This document shows, in pieces, positions 46,320 to 54,245 of a stretch of 64,000 nucleotides of DNA. How positions within the stretch are numbered: the stretch's first letter is position 1; every line of letters starts with the position of its first letter. The stretch lies in assembly GCA_030849065.1 (NCBI GenBank), contig JASAON010001612.1, forward strand, positions 1-64,000, written 5' to 3'. The DNA is from Jaenimonas drosophilae (lineage: Eukaryota; Euglenozoa; Kinetoplastea; Trypanosomatida; Trypanosomatidae). The position numbers and the translations under genes are program-made. Under the pieces are notes generated by a model. That model did not search any database. It was not told the DNA's origin and saw only the letters and a list, made by a program, of their open reading frames with translations.

Positions 46320-47756
46320 ATGATGGCAGGCAAGTGTGCTCCTGCACATCCAGTGGAGCTCTTCCATCGTCTGGCGGACCCTCAACTGGGCAGCTCCTCC
46401 GTTGTGGCCTTGGTGGCCGCTCCATCCACATTGGTGGAGGAGCATGATACATCACCATCACCCTCGGTGTTGTGGTGCGGCGAAGCAGATGGCACAGTGA
46501 GCCTGCGTATGCCACGCGATGCAAACGCAGTGTTGCGTGTGCTTCCCAATCCGTGGGGCGATGCAGCACAGGATGTGGCAGTGGTCCGACTACTCCCCGT
46601 CTGCGCTACCCCATTATCATCATCATCATCTCTTGTGTGGGTCTTCTACAAGAATGGCGGCATTGCCGTGTGGGATGCCCAACACTTCAGCGTTGTACAC
46701 CAACACACACCAGAAGATGCAAAAGATGTGGCACCAATTGTGGCTGCCTGCACCGCCATTCTTGCCAAGGTTGCCGTGGTGATGACTGCCGACGCACGTG
46801 GCCAACTTCGTTTGTGGTCCGCAGATGCGCAACACAGCGCCGCCCTACTCTCCTACAACGCCAGCCCCGTGTGGGGCTTGGCGGCAGCTCACAACCCCGA
46901 GACGGGCATGGTGCAGCTCCTCATCGCCACCTCGGCGCACGGCATCATCAGCGGCAGCCTCCCGGATGCATTGGCGGATGTGTCGGCGCCCATCGCAGCC
47001 GGCTCGGTGAGCTTCGCGCCATTTGGAAAACAAGATCGCAGCCAACGTGTTGGTGTGCGGGCGCTCCACGTCTTTGCAGATACGGCGGAGGTGTGGGCGG
47101 CAACGGAGCGTGGGACTGTGGAGGTGTGGGATCTCTTCTCACAACTGCAATCAGCAGTCGTTGAGCTGCACTCAGGTGAATCGTCATCATCTTCTTCAGA
47201 TGTTGTTGCAGCCGTGGCGCTCGTGGAAGTGGGCCCTTTTGTGTGTGCGACGCAAGCCAACGGTCATCGTACGCTGCTTCAACGCTTTACGAAGGAGATC
47301 ATCCAGGGGATGCCCGCAGACGCTTCCTCATCATCATCTTCTTCCATGTTGGTGCGTTGCTCCACGGCCTACACCGTGTGGAGCCGCACCGCTGTTGGTA
47401 CGTGGATGTCGTGGATGATTGAGAACCCTAAAGATGATGCAGCACGTGCTCATCCAGAGGTTGAAAGCTTTGACGTGGATGATCTGGATGATGTGTGTTG
47501 TGCCGAGGATGATGATGATGATGAGGGGCCCACTGCTGGTGGCATGGGAGATCTTCTACGTAAGTTTGGCATTCACGATGATGCATCTGACGAGGATGGT
47601 GGTGGTGATGATGATGATGATGAGACTGTGAGTGACGAGGATGTGCCGGATGATGATGAAGTACGTCATTTGCGGCAACAAGTCGCGGCATTGACTGGGG
47701 AGAAGGAGGCCCTTCTTCGTCGTGTAGCTGCGCTGGAGCGTCAGCTCGGCCGTTGA
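46320..47756 (+). CDS. WD-repeat-like protein with acidic linker and C-terminal leucine zipper
   Basis: A 478-residue protein. Residues 1 to about 360 show degenerate WD-type blades. Examples are S-V-L-W-C-G-E-A-D-G-T-V-S-L-R, W-V-F-Y-K-N-G-G-I-A-V-W-D, T-A-D-A-R-G-Q-L-R-L-W-S and W-A-A-T-E-R-G-T-V-E-V-W-D. Serine runs (coded by TCA/TCT repeats) interrupt loops. A very acidic linker (about 380-445, with runs of five or more Asp) follows. The last 30 residues form a short Leu-heptad coil (L-R-Q-Q-V-A-A-L-T-G-E-K-E-A-L-L-R-R). The overall plan (propeller then coil) echoes the gene just upstream, but the chain is much shorter. Function unknown; scaffold role inferred. The start is the first of two consecutive ATGs. 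Confidence 0.83.
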   Translation: MMAGKCAPAHPVELFHRLADPQLGSSSVVALVAAPSTLVEEHDTSPSPSVLWCGEADGTVSLRMPRDANAVLRVLPNPWGDAAQDVAVVRLLPVCATPLSSSSSLVWVFYKNGGIAVWDAQHFSVVHQHTPEDAKDVAPIVAACTAILAKVAVVMTADARGQLRLWSADAQHSAALLSYNASPVWGLAAAHNPETGMVQLLIATSAHGIISGSLPDALADVSAPIAAGSVSFAPFGKQDRSQRVGVRALHVFADTAEVWAATERGTVEVWDLFSQLQSAVVELHSGESSSSSSDVVAAVALVEVGPFVCATQANGHRTLLQRFTKEIIQGMPADASSSSSSSMLVRCSTAYTVWSRTAVGTWMSWMIENPKDDAARAHPEVESFDVDDLDDVCCAEDDDDDEGPTAGGMGDLLRKFGIHDDASDEDGGGDDDDDETVSDEDVPDDDEVRHLRQQVAALTGEKEALLRRVAALERQLGR

Positions 47757-47948
47757 TGCTGTGGTACCATCACCACCAAAACACTGGTGGTGCATGATGG
47801 ATGAGCACAGAGTATGAGCTCGTTGAGGGCTCGTTTCATAACCGACGTTAAGCCTTGATTGCTTTTTTCTTCTTCTATTTCCGTGTATGGCTGTCCTTCA
47901 ACAACACTGCACACATGAGTATCACATACTTCATCATCTTCTACATTC

Positions 47949-47982
<34 letters not shown>

Positions 47983-48155
47983 CTGTGATAGACCAAAGGT
48001 CAGGAAAGAAGGTGAAGGTGAAGCTGAGTGAGACACAATCATCGCGATTCTCATCGCGTGCTCACCCACCACACACCTCATCGCCCAACAAGACCCACAC
48101 GCACACACACAAACATTGGCCTACATATACACGTTCTTCACACCAAGAAGAATTG
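47757..48155. other. Intergenic spacer with TTG repeat
   Basis: No gene. A T-rich tract (47863-47880) and a (TTG)10 run precede candidate AGs at 47997-48003. No ATG occurs from there to 48156. Confidence 0.6.
47951..47982 (+). repeat. (TTG)10 microsatellite in the 5' leader region
   Basis: Ten TTG units plus TT. It may serve as a T-rich splicing tract, or be a passive microsatellite. Confidence 0.75.
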
Positions 48156-51100
48156 ATGCTGGAGCGACGCGTCTCGAAGCGTAGCTCCGCCACTGCGATG
48201 AAGCACAGCCTCCCGCTGCCGCCGGCGGGTGGCGCCACGCCGAAGCGCAGCGCGCGGGCAGATTCTCATGGCAGCATCTCCGTCGTGGATGAATCCTATC
48301 GTGCGCTGGAGATGGCACATGAAGAGCTGCGTGAGTTGTGTGCCGCCCAGGGCGATCATCTCGCCAGCTTAACAACGTTGGCGGAGGAGCGCAAATTGAA
48401 TGAATCCGTCTTCGCAACGATGGAGGCGGAGCATGAACGTACGGATGCCTTTTTGGTTGAGCTGCGCGGGTTGTTGGCCACGTTGGTCGGCAACACCTCC
48501 ACGGAGGCATCATCCTCCACCTCCGCTGGTGGTCGGCTGCAATCGAGCACCGTCAATACCCACGCTGCACGGTCAAGTGCCAAGAGTGCCAACAGCTCCA
48601 CCAAGGCTGCTCATGGCGCCGAGATGGTGGCCGAGGGCAGTCCGGCAGTGATGGCCGCCCTTCGTGAAGTTGTGGCACAAGTGCGGATGAAGATGGCAGC
48701 ACTCGAGCAGGTGGAGCAGCGCCATGCACTACGAAACCGGCGGCTGGAGAAGGAGCTCAAGGTGGTGCATCAGGCCAACACATCGAGCACCGATGCATCA
48801 ACCAACTCCTCCGAGCAGTGCGCCGTTATTGCCATCACCAACTCTGCGGCTGAGGGTCTCGCGTTGCAGGAGCGCATCATTCTGCTAGAGGATGAGCTGA
48901 AGGATGCCACCAAGGACGTACAGAAGCTCTCACAGGAGCTCAGGAAGCATCGTCAGGATCTCCACACAAGCACCGCCACGGTGGAGCTGCAACAAAAGAA
49001 GATTGATGAGCTCCGCGCAGCCATGAAGCGCAAGGACCAACACTGGGCCGACGCAGAGAAGCGCTGCCGCGCCGCGGAGGGTGCGTTGGTGGCGGGAGGC
49101 ACGATTGCCGCCCCAACACGGCTGAGCGCACGTGGCTCATCGTCCAACAACAGCACCTCTACATCCACGGCTGCCTCACCGCGCGATGCCAACAACAACA
49201 TCGCCACGCCGCACACACGTCTCTTCACGGGGGCGAAGATGGTGGAGTTGTGGGAGCAATGTCCCACTTCCCTCACGCAGGCACTCATCCACGACGTGGC
49301 CAAGGCGCTGCGTCTGTTGGACGATGCCGTGTACGACGTTGTGTGGTGCAGAGCTCCGGTTGGCGAGCCTGCGTTGCATGTACGCATGATGATTCGCCAT
49401 GGTGCGCAACACAGCGCAGAAGAGATTGATACGATGGTGCTGGCCGCCACCTGCGATGCGCTGTACGCCTTGGTGCTTACCTCTGCAGCAGAGAAGAGCA
49501 CCGCCACTGCCTCCGCATCCGTGGAGCTGATGGAGCTCCGCGCGCAGCACGCAACACAGGTGGAGGAGCTCTCGCAGCTGCGGCATCGTGTGCGCGAGGC
49601 TGAGAAGGAGCTGGCGCGTCGTGATGATGTGGAGGAGGACATCAACGTCGCCCTCGAGAACACCGCCAACACCCTTCAGGATATGCATGCTAGCATGAGT
49701 GCGCACCGTGGAGAGGCGGAACGTGCGCGGGCGGCAGAGCAAGAAGTGCGTCGTGAGCTGGAACGTTGCCGCACGCAGTCGCGGCAGTTGGAGAGCACCA
49801 TTGCCACACTTCGTGCGTCGGCAGAGGCGGAGCAATCCCACGCGGTGGATGCGGCGCATCTCGAACGTGTGGAGGCCGCCCACGCTGCCACCATGAAGAA
49901 AATATCCGCGCAGCTCGATGAACTCACCAACCAACGTGATGCTGCCACCCAGGCCCTCACACGTTTGCAGGCCAAGACAACAAGCAAGACGTCAGCCAGT
50001 GCGGGTGGTGGTGGTGCCACCACTCCACGTACACCAACGTCGTCCGCGGTGATGCGTGAGAGTGTAGAGGTGGCCATTTCCCTCACGCAGGCGCCACACG
50101 TGGTACCGTTTCTTCGTGCGGCGCTGCGCCAAGACGACGACGATGGCCGCACAACCTCGACGGTGTTGGCCAACCTGCTCCTGGCAGAGTGCGCCCTGGC
50201 CACGGGGCATGCGCCACGGCAAATGAAGCGCGTGGAGGTGAAGGAGGCACCGCCCACTTTGTTGGCCACGGTGGAGCTGCGATGCAACGTGGATGGCAAA
50301 ACGTCGTCGTCTGCCCTGCGTGATGAGCTGCACCAACTCATGCATAAGCGCGCTCGTTTTGATACCGTCGTGGCCTATCTGGAAGCGCAGGCCACAGCCC
50401 AACAACAACAACAACAGCAGCTGGAGAAGCAACCACGTAGCAACACCGCTGACGCAGCTGATGTTGCTTCACTTCAGGCCGTGGATGCCATTCTCAGTGA
50501 GGCCCTCACCGCGGTTCAGCGGCAGACGACGCAAACACCACTGCAGCGTGCGGAGCTGTTGGCGCGACGCCTTCGCACGCTTGATACTCTTGTTCGGAGC
50601 TCACGCAAGGAGGAAGGTGGTGCGGCACATGTTCGTGGCTCCACCTCCTCCGTTTCATCCTCATTGGGCAACACAACGGCGTCGGCGGAGGTGCAGGAGC
50701 TCCGCGACAGCCTTCAACGTGCCACACAACACAAGATGGATTTGGAGGCACAATTGAAGAGCATGAAGGAGGAGTCGGCGAGTAGCACCGAAGCGCTGCT
50801 CTGCCGTGTGCATCGTCTGGAAGCTGCGTTGAAGGAAAAGCGGCCAACAACAACAACGACAGCAGTAGCAGATGGGGAGGAGGTGCGACGGCTGAAGGAA
50901 GAAGTGGAGCGCCTGCGTTGCCATGAACGTCGGGCAGCCAACACCGCGGAGGAGCAAACGCAGATGATTGATGATTTGCGAGTGCAGCTCGCCCAGGCAC
51001 GTTCGATGGTGGCAAATCCGTCAGCGACGTCAGCCCCTGCCATGAGTGCCACCTCTTCCTCATCCTCCTTCACCCAGAACACCAACAACAACAACAACAA

Positions 51101-51839
51101 CGCTGAGAGTGGTGTTGGTGCTGGTGTAAACCTTCACGCTGAGAATCAACGTTTGCGTGTGCAACTGAGGGAGATGGAGGTTGATATGAGCGACTTCGCA
51201 CGCATTCAGGCCTCACTCCAACAGGCGCTCGATGCCACACAGAAGGAGCTCCGTGCCACACGCAATGATAAGCGTGCGCTGATGCAGGAGTTGGCCACGA
51301 AGGATGACCAGCAACGTGAGTTGCGACGACGCCTACGGATGAGTGAGGAGCGGCCCGAAGGCGGAACGCCTCCACTGGCCTCCCGACGCGCATCGATGGA
51401 TGCCATCTCACCCATGATGCCAAAATCACCACGCTCACCCGGAGTACGTCTTCAGCGCTGCCACACCGCGCAGGTGCTTCCCTCATCCTCCGCTGAGCTA
51501 CGCAGTGAAGCACTGGATGCATCTGGCTCGTCATCGATGCTCTTCCAGCGGCAGGCCAGTGCCGGGAGTGTGGCGCCAACCACGATGCGCAACACCTTCA
51601 CGACCATCAGCACGTCGGGGCCACGTACACTCACGCCAACTGGCTCGTACTCCTCCACGAGTGACAAGACACCAACAACAACAACACAAAGTTTTCAACG
51701 CAGCCACACCGCATTCAGTGGTGAATTCAGCTCCGCACGTCCACCACAGCCGCAGCAGCCAACGGCACGCGGCGGAGAGGATCCGCACAGCGCTTCACTG
51801 CGACGGCAACAGCGCATCAACATCCGCAAGCTGGCGTAG
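48156..51839 (+). CDS. Large coiled-coil protein, probable cytoskeletal scaffold
   Basis: A 1227-residue protein I do not recognise. It alternates long coiled coils (about 35-130, 170-320, 450-620, 830-950, 990-1070) with Ser/Thr-rich linkers. Two stretches look globular: about 357-450 (M-V-E-L-W-E-Q-C, V-V-W-C-R-A-P-V-G-E) and about 625-750 (V-P-F-L-R-A-A-L-R-Q, A-T-V-E-L-R-C-N-V-D-G). Both end in a strand-plus-helix unit and may be an internal duplication. It includes Gln and Asn runs (about 748-754, 979-983). The C-terminal 150 residues are disordered and basic, with three copies of [LF]-Q-R-x-[HA]-[ST]-A, resembling basophilic kinase sites. The start is the first ATG after the repeat-rich leader; a frame open further upstream lacks an ATG. 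Confidence 0.85.
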   Translation: MLERRVSKRSSATAMKHSLPLPPAGGATPKRSARADSHGSISVVDESYRALEMAHEELRELCAAQGDHLASLTTLAEERKLNESVFATMEAEHERTDAFLVELRGLLATLVGNTSTEASSSTSAGGRLQSSTVNTHAARSSAKSANSSTKAAHGAEMVAEGSPAVMAALREVVAQVRMKMAALEQVEQRHALRNRRLEKELKVVHQANTSSTDASTNSSEQCAVIAITNSAAEGLALQERIILLEDELKDATKDVQKLSQELRKHRQDLHTSTATVELQQKKIDELRAAMKRKDQHWADAEKRCRAAEGALVAGGTIAAPTRLSARGSSSNNSTSTSTAASPRDANNNIATPHTRLFTGAKMVELWEQCPTSLTQALIHDVAKALRLLDDAVYDVVWCRAPVGEPALHVRMMIRHGAQHSAEEIDTMVLAATCDALYALVLTSAAEKSTATASASVELMELRAQHATQVEELSQLRHRVREAEKELARRDDVEEDINVALENTANTLQDMHASMSAHRGEAERARAAEQEVRRELERCRTQSRQLESTIATLRASAEAEQSHAVDAAHLERVEAAHAATMKKISAQLDELTNQRDAATQALTRLQAKTTSKTSASAGGGGATTPRTPTSSAVMRESVEVAISLTQAPHVVPFLRAALRQDDDDGRTTSTVLANLLLAECALATGHAPRQMKRVEVKEAPPTLLATVELRCNVDGKTSSSALRDELHQLMHKRARFDTVVAYLEAQATAQQQQQQQLEKQPRSNTADAADVASLQAVDAILSEALTAVQRQTTQTPLQRAELLARRLRTLDTLVRSSRKEEGGAAHVRGSTSSVSSSLGNTTASAEVQELRDSLQRATQHKMDLEAQLKSMKEESASSTEALLCRVHRLEAALKEKRPTTTTTAVADGEEVRRLKEEVERLRCHERRAANTAEEQTQMIDDLRVQLAQARSMVANPSATSAPAMSATSSSSSFTQNTNNNNNNAESGVGAGVNLHAENQRLRVQLREMEVDMSDFARIQASLQQALDATQKELRATRNDKRALMQELATKDDQQRELRRRLRMSEERPEGGTPPLASRRASMDAISPMMPKSPRSPGVRLQRCHTAQVLPSSSAELRSEALDASGSSSMLFQRQASAGSVAPTTMRNTFTTISTSGPRTLTPTGSYSSTSDKTPTTTTQSFQRSHTAFSGEFSSARPPQPQQPTARGGEDPHSASLRRQQRINIRKLA

Positions 51840-52245
51840 ATGATGCGTGGTGAATAAAATGAGCTAATGATGGTGACGTTGATGTGTGGCAGTGGTGTGT
51901 TTGTGTGGTGCAGCACCATGCAGACTACAGACACACGCACACAACACAACACAACACCTCAATCATTCTCAGCTTCACCTACTTGTACTGTATCTTCACC
52001 AAAAATGGTTTCATTTGTTTTTTTGTTCTTTTATTCGCACACTTGTACAATCATCACCAATGTTCTTTTTTTTCCTTTTCTGTTCGTGTGTCGTTGTGGA
52101 TGTTGGGCCGGCAGACGTTCCCATCATGGACGTTCCCCCCTTCGCCCGCGTTGAGGAGCAAGAGCATCCTTCGTGTAGGCATAGAGGCTGAATGTCTTGG
52201 CTGCCACCACGACGTGCCCCCACGCCATGCATCTTTGTACTTCCT

Positions 52246-52272
52246 CATCATCATCATCATCATCATCATCAT
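52246..52272 (+). repeat. (CAT)9 microsatellite
   Basis: Nine CAT units in the thymidine kinase leader. If translated from 52192 it would encode nine His. Confidence 0.8.
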
Positions 52273-52355
52273 TCTAGTCGAGCCAGTGAATTCATCTATA
52301 GAATTAGATCCACAAGCACACAAGCACACCTCAGCACCAACAACAACCAACCAAG

Positions 52356-52381
52356 ATTATTTTTTTCGTGTCGTTGTGCAG
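52356..52381 (+). promoter_or_regulatory. Probable spliced-leader acceptor of thymidine kinase
   Basis: T-rich tract ending in TTGTGCAG at 52381, only eight bases before ATG 52390. If used, it excludes the upstream ATG at 52192. Confidence 0.5.
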
Positions 52382-52389
52382 ACGGTACG

Positions 52390-53196
52390 ATGATGGCAAC
52401 CATGGGACTCCGCTGCGGCCGCATTGAGCTCATCATTGGCCCGATGTTTGCTGGCAAGACCACGGAGCTGATGCGCCGTGTAAAGCGCGAGACGCACGCC
52501 CTACGCAAGTGTTTTGTTATAAAGTACAGCAAAGACTGCCGCTACGACGTGGCCACGGTGGTCTCACACGACCAGACGATGCTCAAGGCCCAGGCTGCCG
52601 TTAACTCACTGAGTGAGGTGAAGGATATTTGGCAGTCCTTTGACGTGTTGGCGGTGGACGAGGGCCAATTTTTCCCAGACTTGGTGAGCTTCTGCAACAC
52701 CGCTGCCGATGCGGGAAAGATGGTTGTTGTTTCTGCACTCGACGGCGATTATCGTCGTCAACCGTTTGGCCACATTTGCGATCTCATCCCGCACTGTGAG
52801 TCGGTGAAGAAGCTCACGGCGGTTTGCATGGTGTGCCACGAACGTGAGGCGAGCTTCACGCGGCGCACCGTGGATGCCCAGCAACAAGAGCTGATTGGCG
52901 GCGCAGATATGTACATCGCCACCTGCCGTGAGTGCTTCAGCCGGACGGACTTGGCCCTGCATGAGTGCGCCAAGGTGGCAGCCAAGACGGCCTCCGTTGT
53001 GGAGAGCTCCTTCGCTTCACGTGCGAAGCCGGCGGAGGAGGCGGCGCTCAGTCAGCCCGTCGATGGCAAGAAGCCAGCTGCTATTGATTCAGCGGAATCA
53101 TCGCCAGCGGGCAAAGTGAAGCCGCCAATTGTGCAGGTGGAGGATGAGGTGCCCATCCTCTGCATGACTCCGAAGCGGGCTCGCATGGAGATGTAA
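52390..53196 (+). CDS. TK: Thymidine kinase (TK1 type)
   Basis: Phosphorylates thymidine to dTMP in pyrimidine salvage. The 268 residues begin with L-R-C-G-R-I-E-L-I-I-G-P-M-F-A-G-K-T-T-E, holding the P-loop G-P-M-F-A-G-K-T (about 16-23). A-V-D-E-G-Q-F-F (about 93-100) supplies the catalytic Glu after the conserved Asp. S-A-L-D-G-D-Y-R-R-Q-P-F-G and the C-terminal lasso region follow. Two C-x-x-C pairs (A-V-C-M-V-C-H and A-T-C-R-E-C-F) match the structural zinc site of TK1-type enzymes. A tail of about 70 residues rich in Ala, Lys, Ser and Pro extends beyond the core and may be regulatory. It has a single TK domain, unlike the tandem form described from Trypanosoma brucei. ATG 52390 is chosen over 52192. 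Confidence 0.95.
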   Translation: MMATMGLRCGRIELIIGPMFAGKTTELMRRVKRETHALRKCFVIKYSKDCRYDVATVVSHDQTMLKAQAAVNSLSEVKDIWQSFDVLAVDEGQFFPDLVSFCNTAADAGKMVVVSALDGDYRRQPFGHICDLIPHCESVKKLTAVCMVCHEREASFTRRTVDAQQQELIGGADMYIATCRECFSRTDLALHECAKVAAKTASVVESSFASRAKPAEEAALSQPVDGKKPAAIDSAESSPAGKVKPPIVQVEDEVPILCMTPKRARMEM

Positions 53197-54245
53197 ACGT
53201 GGAGTGAGGTGCTTATCTGGAGGTCGTCGAGCACACGAACAAGAGGCACGCCTATAGATTTTCATAGATTGTGATGGTGTGTTGGTGTTGTTGTTGGTGG
53301 TGTTGAAGTACATCCACAGCAACAACAACGCTCCATCACACACACACACACATGGTATGAAGGAACGAAGATGCCCCCCCCCCCCCCGAAAGAAAAAATG
53401 AAGTTGTCCGAGCAGTCTGACGTACTTTCTTCGCTGTTGGTGTTTTCAGGGGAAAAAAGATTGTGCCCGGCACTCTGCACTCACGTGTGCTGGAGTGAAG
53501 GGCAAACGAAAAAGAGGGTCTTCCTTGGCAAGAACAGATGCCGCTCTCTCTCTCTCTCTGCGCGGCCTCATGCTGCAGCTTGTGGATGAAGTGAGCCATG
53601 GTTTTGTTGAGTTGATGCGTTTTGTGATTGATGATGATGATGATGCACTAGTACCTGTACTTCTTCTGTTCTTCTATCTGCCTCTCTTCTGTTCGTAAAA
53701 ATTAGGTGTGTTGCATTAGAGTTTTCATATCGACGCGAGAGCCGTCGGCATACATCTGTGGATTCATTCCCCCACAACACCAGGATATCCATTTTATCAA
53801 CGTCGCGCGCTGCTACCACGCACATTCGTTCGTAGCCGAGCACCTTTCTTCTTCTTTTTTTTTGTTCGCTTCATTCTTCGTTCCTGATTTGTTGTGTGCG
53901 TGTTTGGCATCACCAAAAAAGCTGCTCCTTCACTTACCAACTCTTCGTCTGAATCCCCGGACGACGCTTGTGTGGATTTGAGCACGCTCCTTGTGTAGTT
54001 CCAGCATCCACGCACATCAACAACGCACATATCCTTTTTACCATTCATTTACTCATAGAACTCTTCTTGGAGTGAGGAGCACCTGACCCATCGTCGTCGT
54101 CTTGAAGGAGTGCCTATCCCTCACTCCGACGTGACCAACACCTTTGGCGGCTGCAACATCCTCCTTCCCCCCTCCCCACCACCACCAAAAAAAACCAGTA
54201 CAGCATCCATCCTCACCCCTATACGTGTGCGCATACCCTGCAGCA
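53197..54245. other. Intergenic region (1 kb)
   Basis: No gene. It holds imperfect TTG then CAA blocks (53286-53301 and 53321-53334) that could pair, a CA repeat, a C14 run (53374-53387), a TC repeat (53541-53556) and a strong T-rich tract (53845-53880). From about 53880 to 54246 there is no ATG, consistent with a leader for the kinesin gene. Confidence 0.55.

Larger units (their letters stand above)
51840..52389. other. Intergenic spacer with CAT repeat
   Basis: No gene. T-rich block (52012-52080), a (CAT)9 run at 52246-52272 and an acceptor at 52381. An ATG at 52192 opens a frame through the CAT repeat into the thymidine kinase, giving a nine-His stretch, but it lies upstream of the best acceptor. 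Confidence 0.6.

Noticed and set aside
53341..53700. Short frames near the C14 run
   Set aside because: No acceptor, no conserved motifs; repeat-driven.
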